Origin: Streptomyces sp. Ag109_O5-1
Lineage (GTDB): Bacteria; Actinomycetota; Actinomycetes; Streptomycetales; Streptomycetaceae
Direction: 5' to 3'
NCBI RefSeq assembly: GCF_003814875.1
Contig: NZ_RKQF01000001.1
Coordinates: 11,098,001-11,162,000, forward strand
DNA length: 64,000 bases
Shown: in pieces, positions 18,081 to 27,640 of the stretch
Numbering within the stretch: the first letter of the stretch is position 1
Layout of the letters: each line of letters opens with the position of its first letter
Position numbers and translations under genes: made by a program
The notes under the pieces: generated by a model
Seen by the model: the letters and a program-made list of their open reading frames with translations, nothing else
The model's database searches: none
What the model was told of the DNA's origin: nothing

Positions 18081-21000
18081 TCAGGCAAAAACGTCCTGCT
18101 GGTAGCGGCCCGCCGCTTCCAGCCCGGCAAGCCACGCACGGGAGGTGTCGGCGTCGCTGCCGGTGCGCTCCTGGTGGATCGCGACGAGCGCGTCCCGTAC
18201 GGCCGGCGCCATGAAGCGGCCATCACCGCATACGTAGAGGTAGGCGCCGTTCTCCACGGACTCCCACACGGTGTCGGCCGCGAGGGCCAAGGCGTCCTGG
18301 ACGTAGCGGGCCGGATGGTCGGGAACCGCCGAGAAGGCGGTGTGGATCCGGGCGACACCGGCCTTCGCCCAGGTCTCCCACTCCTCCCGGTAGAACCAGT
18401 CGTGCTCGGGATGCCGGCATCCGACGAACACCTGGGACAGGCCGATCGCCGTTCCGGCCGCGTGCTGCCAGGCACGTTCCTCCAGGAAGCCGCGCAAGGG
18501 CGCGATGCCCGTGCCGGGTCCGATGAGAATGAGCGGTACGGCCGGGTCGGCCGGCAGCGCGAAGGGCGGCGACGGGGCGCGGACGTAGCCGTACACGACA
18601 TCCCCGGGCTGCAACCGCCCGAGGTACTGGGAGCACAGACCCCGGTATTCGCCCTCGCCCTCGCCCGCGAGGGCGGGCCCTTCAACCATTCCTACGGTGA
18701 GGCGCACGTGGTGCGGTTCGGCGAGGCAGGACGAGGAGATGGAGTAGAAGCGGGGCCGGATGGGGCCGACCATCTCCAGGAAGACGGCGGGCGGGAGTTC
18801 GACCGCGGGACAGCGTTCCAGCAGAGTCAGCACGGAGACGCGCTTTGCGAGGATTCCCTCGGCGTACTTCTCCTCCGCCTGCTCCAGCTGCTGCCGGGTG
18901 GTGGGGCAGCGGGTGTGCTCGGCCAGCGTTCGCAGGTGGTCGCGGGCGGCCACTTCCTGGAGCTCCAGGAAGTCGGTGAACAGCAGCTCCGCCGTGATCG
19001 GGACATCGACGGGCAGGTGCGTCCGGCCGGTGGAACTGATCCGGAGGACCTGGTCGTGGGCCAGGCTCAGCCTGGTCAGGGCGCGGGTGACCAGTTCCGG
19101 AGCGTTCTTCGCGAAGACCGCGAGGTGGTTCCCGGTGCCGTAGCCGACCCCGGCAGGCAGCTCCAGAGTGATGGACTTCGCCGGGGCGCGGGGCGCGGTG
19201 AGGTCGAAGTCCCACAAGCCGGTGGGGTCTTTGACGAGGTCCTCAGTGGCCACCACGGTCAGCGGGTGGGCCTGGCTGGAGACGATCGAAGGACGGATGT
19301 CGGCCTCGGTGAGGAGGTCGACCTCGAAGCCCGGTGCGCTCTCGTCGGTGGTGTCGGCGGCGTACTCCTCGGCCAGGGCCGCCCACAGGGTGTCGGTCCA
19401 GGCCCGCGCCATGCCGTCGAAGTCCCCCGAGGCGTCGGCCTCACCACGGGCGACCAGGGAGGTGGCCCCGGCCGCAAGCAACGCGGCTTCGGCCCGCCGC
19501 GGGAACACCTGGTAGGTGTCCCACTGGGTGTTGCCGGTTCCGAGAACGGCCAGTCGTACGCCGGACAGCGCGCCCTCGGGCAGCCCCTGAGCGAGGACGT
19601 CGTCGAACTTCTGGGCGTTGTCGGGGGCTTTGCCGTTGTAGCTGGCGGTGACAACGATCAGCGCGCCCTCCGTGGGCAGGTGGCCGGCGAGGTCGTCGAG
19701 GGTGCTGAGGGACGTCGCGAAGCCGGCCCGACCGGCCCGGTCGGCGATGGTGCGGGCCAGGTCCTCGGAGCTGCCGAGGCTGGAGCCGTAGGCGACGGCC
19801 AGGTTCACACCCACGGTGTGCAGGGCCTCGGCCTCCGGCTCGGGCTGCGGCGACTGCACCGCGGCCGGACGCCGGTTGCGGGGCTGCCGGGTCTGCAGCC
19901 GCAGCGTGAAGCCGGACGGCTTGTACGTGAGCGCCTCCTCGACATGCAGCCGGTAGTCGCTCGGGGCGGAGACAGCGAACCGTCGCCGGACGAGCGCGAG
20001 GGCGAGCCGGGCCTCGGTCAGCGCGAACTGCCGCCCGATGCAGGCACGTTCACCTGTGCCGAAGGGGCGGTAGGCGTACGGGTGGTGCTGGGCCTTGTTC
20101 TCGGGCAGCCACCGGTCGATGTCGAACTCGTACGGTCGCTCCCATGCTTTGGGGTGGGTGTGGAGGAGAGGGAAGAGCAGACTGACCTTCTGGCCCCTGC
20201 GCACCGGGTGGCCGCCTAGCTCGGTGTCCTCCAGCGGTGCCTTGCTGATGGCCGGGACGGGAGCCCACAGCCGGAGCGTCTCACTGAGGATGCGCGGGAT
20301 CACGTCCAACCGCATGACGGTCTCGTAGTCGGGAGGGCCGTCTTCCGGCAGTAGCTGGTCGACCTCGTCGTACGCCTGGGCCAGGACGTAAGGGTTGCGC
20401 ATCAGCAGCTACAGGGCGAAGGACAGCAGGCCGCTGGTGGCCTCATGGCCGGCGATGAGGAACGTCAAGGTCTGATCGCGCACGTTCGCGTCGTCGAGCC
20501 GCCGCCCGGTGACCGGGTCCGTCGCCTCCATCATGAGGCCGAGGAGGTCGTCCCGGCCGGTCTCGCCCGAGCGGCGGCGCTGCTCGATCACCCGGTCGAC
20601 CAGCTGCCGCATCTGGCGGATGCTCTGCTGGTACGTCCGATCCTCCACGAGTCGCAGCCGGGTGACCAGCGGCATGTGACGGGTGCGGTTCATCACCTCT
20701 GTCAGGGCGCGCAACATCGCCTGGAGAAAGGGGTCCAGCTCCTCGCTGCGGAACGAGTCGAACCGGTGCCCGAACCCGCACAGTCCAATGGTGTCCAGAG
20801 TCAACCGGGTCATGTCGTCGGACACGTTGACGGGACGCGCCCCGGCCGCCTCCCATGTGCGCACCAACTCCTGGGCGACGTCGAGCATCTGTGGGAAGTA
20901 CGCCTTCATGGACCGCTGGCTGAAGGCAGGGGTCAGGATGCGGTGCGCCTGACCCCAGACCTCCTCGTCGTCCCGGGCCGTGAAGAGCCCTGATCCGACG

Positions 21001-21251
21001 AAGTCCCGCAGGTGGGACAGCGGTGGCGCGATCACCTTCCCGAAACGGGCTTCGTCGCACACCTCGGCCGCGAGGTCCGGGTCGGCGACGAAGACCTGCT
21101 CAAGACCCCCGATCTCCATGGAGAGGACGCCCTCCGGGTAGTGGCGGCCCACTTCGGTGATGTACTGGATCGGACGGTCCGGCGGGATCTGTGGGGTGTT
21201 GCCCACGAGAGGGATGCCGCGTGGTGCCGGGATCGCGGGGGTGCCGTTCAT
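18081..21251 (-). pseudogene. CYP102-type P450/NADPH-P450 reductase fusion with in-frame amber codon
   Basis: A self-sufficient P450 of the BM3 type, 1056 codons before the stop. The haem domain comes first: I-helix AGHEATSG, ExxR as ETLR, cysteine ligand in PFGTGERACIGRQ. It is followed by an FMN flavodoxin domain (VAYGSSLGSSEDLA, VTASYNGKAPDN) and an FAD/NADPH domain (RFYSISSS, GPGTGIAPLRGFLEE, YVCGDGRFMAP). One TAG at 20409-20411 (codon 281) interrupts the same frame between LLSFAL and LLMRNPYVL. In BM3-like proteins a tyrosine stands at this position, so a single TAC-to-TAG change or a base-call error explains it. Start ATG has AGGAG 6 bp upstream. Translated separately, the N-terminal part lacks the haem cysteine. 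Confidence 0.9.
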
Positions 21252-21297
21252 CGGTGACTCCTGCGGACGGCGGTGCCGTCGCGGTTCAGGGCGTGTC

Positions 21298-22347
21298 CTA
21301 CGCCGACTGGTTGCTTGCCGCCCGGGCACGCTGGACCAAAGCGTACGAGCGGGTCGTCTGGCGCATGACGAGGGTCTGCAGGGCGAGTTGCAGCCCCCGG
21401 TCGACATCGGCTCCCACCTGGAGCCAGAAGTCGCAGGCATGGTCGGAGTAGGCCTCCGGGTGGCGCAGCACCAACTGGTCGTAGCGTTCCGCCGCCCGGT
21501 CCCGCCACGGCTGAGCCTCCTGGTAACGGCCGGCGGCGCGCAGGGCGAGTGCCAGGTGGGAGGCGTACTCGGGGTCGTCACTCGTCTCCGCCAGGGGACG
21601 CAGGCGGTCGGCGGCTGCATCGGCGTCTCCGCACAGGAGTTCCACCTCGGCGAGGTGACCGATGGCAGGGGCGTAACCGGGCACTCGGCGTCGGGCGGCG
21701 TCGAACGCTTCGCGGGCCGCGGGCAGTTCCCCATCGCGCAACCACATCACCCCGCGCCGGAAGTCCAGTTGGGCGAGAGGGAAAGGCGAGACACCCCGGT
21801 AGGCGTTCCGGGCCTCCTGGAAGACGTGCACCGCCTCCGCGATGTTGCCGCTTTCCGCATGGAGGACGGCGAGGGCGCTCAGCATGGCGAAGTCCGACCG
21901 GCGCGGGGCTGCCTCCCTCAGCAGAAGGTGAGCCTCGCCGTAGCAGCCGACCGCCTGCATGATCGCCGCTCGTTCCGCGGCCAGGTCGTCCGGTCGCGCG
22001 CCTGCTCGGTCCGCAGCGTCGAGGTCGGACATGGCCTCTGCGAATCGGTGCAGGGTCGCCCGGGCCCGGGCCCGGGCCGACAGCGCGGTGGAGCTGTCGG
22101 GCGCGTTCTCCACCAACCGGTCGGCGAGTTGCGCGGCCTGCTCGTAGTCGGCGACGCGCCCCAGGAAGTGTCCGCGCAGAGTGAGGAGATCCACGAGCAC
22201 GGACTGCTGCGCGACGGCGAAGTGGGCGGCGGGACCCGTCAGCCGTGCTTGGACCGCCAACCCGTCGATCTGCGCGGAGAGGTTGGTCAGGGCCAGCGTG
22301 CCGTCCGTGGTACGCGGCTTGTGTCGGTCCGTGGTGGTCCCGGTCAT
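21298..22347 (-). CDS. Tetratricopeptide-repeat protein
   Basis: A 349-residue all-helical protein built of TPR-like repeats. Examples are residues around 68-100 (DYEQAAQLADRLVENAP), 140-175, 185-215 (NIAEAVHVFQEARNAY), 220-250 (ELPAAREAFDAARRRVPG) and 275-300 (RYQEAQPWRDRAAERYD). No signal peptide or catalytic domain is visible. Its ATG overlaps the stop of the DUF4331 gene by four bases, so the two are coupled, and the P450 gene follows 46 bp later. A scaffolding role for the oxidative enzymes of the operon is a guess from context. Confidence 0.85.
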   Translation of the reverse strand: MTGTTTDRHKPRTTDGTLALTNLSAQIDGLAVQARLTGPAAHFAVAQQSVLVDLLTLRGHFLGRVADYEQAAQLADRLVENAPDSSTALSARARARATLHRFAEAMSDLDAADRAGARPDDLAAERAAIMQAVGCYGEAHLLLREAAPRRSDFAMLSALAVLHAESGNIAEAVHVFQEARNAYRGVSPFPLAQLDFRRGVMWLRDGELPAAREAFDAARRRVPGYAPAIGHLAEVELLCGDADAAADRLRPLAETSDDPEYASHLALALRAAGRYQEAQPWRDRAAERYDQLVLRHPEAYSDHACDFWLQVGADVDRGLQLALQTLVMRQTTRSYALVQRARAASNQSA

Positions 22348-23510
22348 GCCGCTGCCTCCTCGGGAGGCGCCATGAGGGCGGCGAACACGGTCATCAGGTC
22401 CGGAGGGGTCGGGTTGGGGGACACGAGATAGGGGAATTCGTGCGTCGCCGGCTGGGTCGCCTGATCGACGCCGTCGCTGATGCGGTTTCCGTCGACTCCG
22501 TTCACCAGGAGCGTGAAGAGGGTGTCCACGATGTCGTCGTTGGGCGCGCGGCCACCGCAGGTGGTGTGCTCACGTCCGGCGAGCAGGGCGGTCTCGATCT
22601 CGAAGCAGCCGTTCTCGGAGAACGGCTTGGAGACGTCCACGACGAGGAAGTCCGCCAGGAGCAGGTCGGTCAGCGGGTGCGCGCCTTGTTCGTCCAGAGG
22701 CCAAACGGTCTCGCCGGCGAGGCGGTCGAAGTAGGCCAGGTTGGCGTTGAACCGGGCCCGGTAGGCGCCCTCGTAGTCCTGCCGGACGGCGAAGGCGTCC
22801 TCCTCGTTGTAGAGGTCGCGGATCTCCAGGTCGCTGTTGACGGGGTCGAACTTCTTGCTCGCCAGGATGACGTTCTTGATCTCCGGTCGGCCCATGCGCT
22901 CCAGCCGGGTCGGCCGCCCGCCCGAGATGACGGTCTCGCCGACGACACCGAACAGAGGACCACTGTCCGATCCGAAGACTGCCTCGGGGTCGACCTCGAC
23001 GACGATGCTCAGGACGTTCATGCCTTCGAGGATGTTGGTCGCGCCCTCGGGCCGGAAGGCCAACTTCTCGGTGGCATCGGATGCGAGGACACCCTTGAGA
23101 TTGATGAAGAACGGGTCGAGCCGCGGCCCGGCGAAGATGCGCACCCCGGCCGTCTCGGTGGGCTTCTCGTCGCCGACCTGGAAGAGGATCTGCTCACCGC
23201 TGGGCAGGGTGCACGTGCCGTTCTGCACCGGATGCTCGCTGCCCGGGGCCTCGCCGGGGGCGGCGAAGGTGAAGTCGAGGCTGTACTCGGCCTCACCGAC
23301 GGTGAAGGCCCGGTCGGCCGGTGTGACCGGGCGCGCCCGGAACCGGTAGGCCAGCGCGTCGGAGAACAGCGCCGTCGGTGCGGCGGCCGGGAACACGTCG
23401 AGCACCAGGACCAGGCGGCCGGGGCGGTCCGGGCTGGGGAAGGCGTAGACGTCCGCGACGTCGGACGCGGGGTCGAAAAGGATGCGCGGTCCGGAGAAGT
23501 GATCAGCCAT
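22344..23510 (-). CDS. DUF4331 domain-containing protein
   Basis: A 388-residue protein with the DUF4331 layout: SDVADVYAFPSPDRPGRL near residue 15, GPRLDPFFINL near residue 128, then EVDPEAVFG and GRPTRLERMGRPEI. The function of the family is not established. No cleavable signal peptide is seen, although many relatives are exported. The gene starts 32 bp downstream of the stop of a Dyp-peroxidase remnant and is coupled to the TPR gene. It therefore belongs to an operon that formerly also held a peroxidase. Confidence 0.88.
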   Translation of the reverse strand: MADHFSGPRILFDPASDVADVYAFPSPDRPGRLVLVLDVFPAAAPTALFSDALAYRFRARPVTPADRAFTVGEAEYSLDFTFAAPGEAPGSEHPVQNGTCTLPSGEQILFQVGDEKPTETAGVRIFAGPRLDPFFINLKGVLASDATEKLAFRPEGATNILEGMNVLSIVVEVDPEAVFGSDSGPLFGVVGETVISGGRPTRLERMGRPEIKNVILASKKFDPVNSDLEIRDLYNEEDAFAVRQDYEGAYRARFNANLAYFDRLAGETVWPLDEQGAHPLTDLLLADFLVVDVSKPFSENGCFEIETALLAGREHTTCGGRAPNDDIVDTLFTLLVNGVDGNRISDGVDQATQPATHEFPYLVSPNPTPPDLMTVFAALMAPPEEAAA

Positions 23511-23542
23511 GGTCGGCTCCTTGACAGTCAGGTGCGGGGAAG

Positions 23543-23690
23543 TCAGGTGTCCAGGTCGGCGAGCCAGCGCAGGGCGCTCAGACTCGGCAGGAAGCAGTAC
23601 TCGCCGCCTCGGTTGACGACGAACGCCGGCAGCCCCTGGAAGCGGCGGCGGATCGGTTTGTTGGGGTGGAGGAGGCCGGAATCGGGTTTT
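23543..23690 (-). pseudogene. Dyp-type peroxidase C-terminal remnant
   Basis: On the minus strand a short open stretch encodes a tail ending GGEYCFLPSLSALRWLAD, which matches the terminal block of the intact Dyp-type peroxidase at 10817 (GGEYFFMPSLSAIRWL). Nothing upstream of roughly 23690 resembles the haem-binding parts, and the exporter gene ends at 23710. Most of the gene has therefore been deleted, leaving only the end that was adjacent to the DUF4331 gene. Confidence 0.75.
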
Positions 23691-23709
23691 GGCCTCCGGT
23701 GTACGGGGC

Positions 23710-25323
23710 TCAGGCGCCCACGGTCTCGGTCTGCTCCTCGGTCGTCTGCTCCGCTTCTTCCGCGCTGTGCTTGGCGGTGTGCTTGCGGCCGGGCAGGACG
23801 GCGATGACGATCAGGGTCCCGGCGGCCATGATGATGCCGCCGATGAGGCTGGTGTGGGCGATGGCGTGGGCGAAGGACTCGTGCACCGCTCCCAGCAGGG
23901 TCTGGGCCTGCTCGGCGCCGCCCTGGGGGTTCTTGGCCACCTGCTCGGCGACCGCGATGCCGCCGCCGACGGAGTCCTTGGCGGTGTCCATGGCCTCGGC
24001 CGGGAGGTGGCCGCCGACCATGTCGGTGAGCTTGTTCTTGTAGGACGTGGCCAGCAGCGAGCCGAGGATGGCGATGCCCAGGGCGCAGCCGAGTTCCAGG
24101 GCGGTGTCGTTGGCGCCGCCGGCGACGCCCAGCTCCGACTCGGGGAAGGAGCCCATGATGGTGTCGGTGGCGGGGGACAGGCTCAGGCCGATGGCGAAGC
24201 CGAGCAGCAGCAGGGGCGTGAGGAAGTCGGTGTAGGTCGAGCCCGTCTCGATCCGGGTGAGCAGGAAGACGCCCGCGGTGCCGATGACCATGCCGGTTCC
24301 GACCACGATCTTCACGCCCAGCTTCGGGGCGAGCTTGCCGGTAACCGCGGCGCCGACGAAGACCGCACCGGCCAGTGGCAGCAGGCGGATGCCGGTCTCC
24401 AGGGCGTCGTAGCCGAGGACGAACTGCAGGAACTGAGTGGAGTAGTAGATCGAGCCGAAGGTGCCGAAGAAGAAGAACAGCACTGCCATCATCGAGCCGC
24501 CGAAGGGGCGCTCGGTGAACTTGCGCACGTCCAGCATGGGGTTGGGGTGCTTCAACTCCCAGGCGACGAAGGCCAGCAGGCCTACCCCGGCGACGATGGC
24601 CGCGGTGATCGGGCCGGTGCCCCAGCCGAAGTGCGGGCCCTCGATGGTCGCGTAGACCAGGGAGCCGACCGACACGATCGACAGCAGACCGCCGACGTAG
24701 TCGATCCGGCCCATGCCCTCCGCCTTCGACGGCGGGACCAGCAGCAGCGCGCCGACGACGCCGAGGACGGCGACGGGGACGTTCATCAGGAAGGTCGAGC
24801 CCCAGGCGTGGTTCTCCAGCAGCCAGCCGGCGGCGAGCGGGCCGGCGGCGATGGCGAGGCCGGAGGTCGCGGACCAGGCGGTGATTGCCTTGGCGCGCTC
24901 GGCGCGCGGGAAGATCGCGACCAGCAGCGAGAGCGTGGCCGGCATGACGACGGCGGCACCGACGCCCATGATCGCGCGGGCTGTGATGACGAGGTTCGTC
25001 TCATCGACCAGGCCGCCCGTCACCGAACCGCCGGCGAAGATCAGCAGGCCGAGGACGAGGGCGCCGCGGCGGCTGTACTTGTCGCCGATCGCGCCGAGCA
25101 CGAGCATCAGGGCGGCGTAGGGGACGGTGTAGCCGTCGATGACCCACTGCAGGTCACTGCTGGACAGCCCCAGGTCCTTGGTCATGTCGGGGGCGGCCAC
25201 AACCAACGACGTGTTCGCCATGACCACGATCAGCAGGCTCAGGCACAGGACCAGCAGCGCCCACCAGCGCCGATGGTAGGGCTCCGTCATCTTCTCGACG
25301 GGCGTGTTCGGAAAGAGCGGCAT
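23710..25323 (-). CDS. MFS transporter, DHA2 (14-TM) drug-exporter type
   Basis: A 537-residue membrane protein with about 14 hydrophobic segments, starting at RRWWALLVLCLSLLIVVMAN. It has family motifs LQWVIDGYTVPYAALMLVLG and GDKYSRRGALVLG (motif A) and motif C-like ATSGLAIAAGPLAAGWL. The C-terminal tail is glutamate- and threonine-rich. The ATG at 25323 has GAGGAG upstream; the frame is open to 25473 but that part is intergenic. It is divergent from a TetR gene with operator-like palindromes between them, the standard layout of a repressor-controlled efflux pump. Substrates cannot be read from sequence. Confidence 0.9.
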   Translation of the reverse strand: MPLFPNTPVEKMTEPYHRRWWALLVLCLSLLIVVMANTSLVVAAPDMTKDLGLSSSDLQWVIDGYTVPYAALMLVLGAIGDKYSRRGALVLGLLIFAGGSVTGGLVDETNLVITARAIMGVGAAVVMPATLSLLVAIFPRAERAKAITAWSATSGLAIAAGPLAAGWLLENHAWGSTFLMNVPVAVLGVVGALLLVPPSKAEGMGRIDYVGGLLSIVSVGSLVYATIEGPHFGWGTGPITAAIVAGVGLLAFVAWELKHPNPMLDVRKFTERPFGGSMMAVLFFFFGTFGSIYYSTQFLQFVLGYDALETGIRLLPLAGAVFVGAAVTGKLAPKLGVKIVVGTGMVIGTAGVFLLTRIETGSTYTDFLTPLLLLGFAIGLSLSPATDTIMGSFPESELGVAGGANDTALELGCALGIAILGSLLATSYKNKLTDMVGGHLPAEAMDTAKDSVGGGIAVAEQVAKNPQGGAEQAQTLLGAVHESFAHAIAHTSLIGGIIMAAGTLIVIAVLPGRKHTAKHSAEEAEQTTEEQTETVGA

Positions 25324-25427
25324 TGTCAGGCTCCTCAGCAGGAGGCGAAGCGCGCGCTTCGGGGGTGCGGAATCGATAGATCGGTGCACGCGGGGCCAAG
25401 AGGGGGGCCCGGCATCAGGGGCAGCTA

Positions 25428-25474
25428 ATTGCCCGTTGATGTGCAGACTAGTTTGTTGCCCATGGATGTGCAAC
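25428..25474. promoter_or_regulatory. Two tandem operator-like sites between exporter and TetR genes
   Basis: Two copies of a 21-22-bp motif (TTGCCCrTkGATGTGCA followed by ACTA or CTA) begin at 25429 and 25456, 27 bp apart. The second copy (25455-25474) is an imperfect 20-bp palindrome, with GTTGC at one end and GCAAC at the other and 8 of 10 pairs matching. The position between divergent repressor and exporter genes fits TetR binding. Confidence 0.6.
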
Positions 25475-25510
25475 TATCGAGTCGCCCTCCCCGCCTACCG
25501 GAGGTTCGAC

Positions 25511-26149
25511 ATGATCCACGCACACTTGACAGCCGCCCCGGAACGCAGCCGAACCCTGCTCACGCGCGCCCGCATCCTTGAGGCGGCCAGGCAGGAACTC
25601 GGACGCGACCCCGACAGCAGCCTCGGTGACATCGCCGAGGCGGCAGGGGTGGTGCGCCGTACGGTCTATGGCCATTTCAACGGCCGGGCCGCACTGATGG
25701 AGGGGCTGGTGGAGGAGGCCACGTGGGCCTTGCGGCAGGCGCTCGCGGTCCCGCGTGCGCCGGTGGCGGATGCCGTCACGGAGCTGGCGCGCTTCGTCCT
25801 CGCGGTGTGGCCGGTCGGAGATCGCTACCGCATCCTGCTCCGCCTCGCTCCCCAGGACCTCGGGGCCGATCGGCTCGCTGAAGTCCTGGCCCCCGCTCGG
25901 GACATGGCGGAGGCGATCATCGGCCGTGGGCAACGGCAGGGCGCCTTCCAGACCGGCATCCCCCCGGTCGTCCTGACCCGGGCGCTGGAGGGACACCTGC
26001 TAGGGCTTCTCGACTGCGTGAACAGCGGGGTCTGGAGCGACGACGGCACCGGCACCGCGACCGCCGCCCTGATCGCGATGGGCGTGGCAGGAGACAGCGC
26101 TGCGGCGTGCGTCCGCGGGCTTGTCCGGCCCGAGGGCGACGCCGCGTAG
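25511..26149 (+). CDS. TetR/AcrR family transcriptional regulator
   Basis: A 212-residue TetR repressor with N-terminal HTH (TRARILEAARQELGRD, LGDIAEAAGVVRRTVYGHF) and a ligand domain with WPVGDRYRILLRLAPQDLG. The ATG at 25511 has GGAGG 7 bp upstream; earlier in-frame codons fall in the divergent promoter. It is a paralogue of the regulator at 13383. It most likely represses the divergent exporter operon and itself through the repeats at 25428-25474. Confidence 0.9.
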   Translation: MIHAHLTAAPERSRTLLTRARILEAARQELGRDPDSSLGDIAEAAGVVRRTVYGHFNGRAALMEGLVEEATWALRQALAVPRAPVADAVTELARFVLAVWPVGDRYRILLRLAPQDLGADRLAEVLAPARDMAEAIIGRGQRQGAFQTGIPPVVLTRALEGHLLGLLDCVNSGVWSDDGTGTATAALIAMGVAGDSAAACVRGLVRPEGDAA

Positions 26150-26186
26150 GCGCGCACTTCCCAAGCACCACTCGAAGAGGAGAACC

Positions 26187-26963
26187 GTGTATCAGTCCCA
26201 CAGCGACGAGGAGTACGTCGGCGAGGCCTACTACGGCGACGGCTCCGTGTACGTGAGCCCTCCGACCCGGCGGCGGATGATCATCGCCGCGGCGTCCCTG
26301 GTGGCCCTGCTGGTCGGCGGAGTCGCGGTCGACCGGATCGCCGCTGTTCGCGCGGAGAGCCGTACGGCCAAGGCGTTCCAGGACGGCATGGGAACCGCCG
26401 ATCGGCCGTCGGTGCACGTCAGGGGCTTTCCCGTACTGACCCAACTGGCTGCGGGCAGCCTGGACCATGTCGACCTGACCGCCCACGACATTCCGGCCGA
26501 CGGCAGCACCCGGCCGCTCCCGGTGACGAAGCTGACGGTCGGGATGGACGGGCTGAAGACCTCGGGGAGCGCCGACGAGGCTCACGCGGACAGCGTCACA
26601 GCGACCGCGTTCCTGTCGTACGCGGACGTGTCGAGCGCGCTCGGCGTGCAGGTGTCACAAGGGGACGAGCCCGGCCGGGTCGACGCGACCGCGAGTCTGC
26701 CGCTCGTCGGCGACGTGACCGTGAGCGCGGCCGTCTCGGCGGCCGGCGGCAACCGCATCGCCTTCACGGACGTACGCGCGGAGCAGGGTGAACTGCTCCC
26801 GCCGCTGAAATCACTGCTCGACAAGGCTCTGGACGAGCCCATTCCGCTGCAGAACGTGCCCGAAGGGCTCCGGCTGCGGTCAGTCACCACCGGCGAGGAC
26901 GGAATCGACGCCCGCTTCACAGGCCGCTCGGTCACGTTCCACCCGGACTCGTCGTCCGCGTGA
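26187..26963 (+). CDS. DUF2993 (LmeA-family) membrane-anchored protein
   Basis: A 258-residue protein with a cytoplasmic N-terminal tail rich in acidic and aromatic residues, one membrane span (MIIAAASLVALLVGGVAVD, about residues 31-50), and an extracytoplasmic domain of the DUF2993/LmeA type: VHVRGFPVLTQLAAGSLDHV, FTDVRAEQGELLPP, LRSVTTGEDGIDARFTG. LmeA relatives act at the cell envelope in mycobacteria; here the role is not known. GTG start with GAGGAG upstream. It follows the TetR gene by 37 bp and ends 2 bp before the convergent TetR gene. Confidence 0.85.
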   Translation: MYQSHSDEEYVGEAYYGDGSVYVSPPTRRRMIIAAASLVALLVGGVAVDRIAAVRAESRTAKAFQDGMGTADRPSVHVRGFPVLTQLAAGSLDHVDLTAHDIPADGSTRPLPVTKLTVGMDGLKTSGSADEAHADSVTATAFLSYADVSSALGVQVSQGDEPGRVDATASLPLVGDVTVSAAVSAAGGNRIAFTDVRAEQGELLPPLKSLLDKALDEPIPLQNVPEGLRLRSVTTGEDGIDARFTGRSVTFHPDSSSA

Positions 26964-26965
26964 GG

Positions 26966-27601
26966 TCAGACAGCGTCAGGCAAGGGGCGTCGGGCGACCT
27001 CGTGCGCTTCGTCCGCGGGCAGGCCCAGCATCCGCAGGACCATCTCGGCGAGGTTGACCGCGGCCTCGTCGCCGTCCACCTCGGGGCGGGCGAACCGCAG
27101 TTCCACCAGCGACAGCAGGGTGCCGCCCAGTGCGGACAGGGCGACCACGGGGTCGGCGGACGTGAAGCGGCCGGAGGCGATGCCGACCTGGAGATCACGC
27201 AGGGCGCGTCGGGCCAGTCCCTTGCCCGAGTGGATGTGCGCGAGGCCACGGCGGCGCAGGACCTGCATCAGCTCCGGGTGGGAGTCGGCCATGCGGGCAC
27301 TGAGCCGAAAGCCGCCCGCGACCCGCTCCGCCGGGTCGTCGACCCCCGTCAGACGCCCGTCGAATTCCTGCCCGAACTCCTCGAGGGCGTCGACCACCGC
27401 CGTCTCGAACAACTCCGCCTTGGAGTCGAAGTGGTTGTAGAAGGAGCCGAAGCCCACGTCCGCGCGCTCGGCGATCGCCTGGATGCTCGCGCTGGTGTCG
27501 CCGCTTTCGGCGAGTATCTGCCGGGCCGCTCGCACGAGAGCTCCACGGGTCTCTGCGCGACGTCGCTCGAACCGGTTGCTGGGCGGGGCTGACGTAGACA
27601 T
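26966..27601 (-). CDS. TetR family regulator of the divergent catabolic operon
   Basis: A 211-residue TetR regulator. The HTH is in residues 15-60 (RGALVRAARQILAESG, SIQAIAERADVGFGSFYNHF). A C-terminal effector domain contains GGFRLSARMADSHPELMQVL. It is transcribed away from the VOC/FAH/hydroxylase operon, with 134 bp between the starts holding two palindromic sites. That layout makes it the probable local repressor, with an aromatic intermediate or CoA ester as inducer (inference). Confidence 0.88.
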   Translation of the reverse strand: MSTSAPPSNRFERRRAETRGALVRAARQILAESGDTSASIQAIAERADVGFGSFYNHFDSKAELFETAVVDALEEFGQEFDGRLTGVDDPAERVAGGFRLSARMADSHPELMQVLRRRGLAHIHSGKGLARRALRDLQVGIASGRFTSADPVVALSALGGTLLSLVELRFARPEVDGDEAAVNLAEMVLRMLGLPADEAHEVARRPLPDAV

Positions 27602-27640
27602 GCGCAGAGTCTAACGGTCGCGCGATGGCGATCGCAGTGC

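Noticed and set aside
18048..20219. 723-codon plus-strand frame opposite the P450 reductase
   Set aside because: Glycine/arginine-rich shadow of the reductase domains; no family motif.
23689..25428. 579-codon plus-strand frame opposite the exporter
   Set aside because: Composition (Asp, Gln, Gly, Ala, His repeats) is that of the antisense of a membrane protein, not of a real gene.
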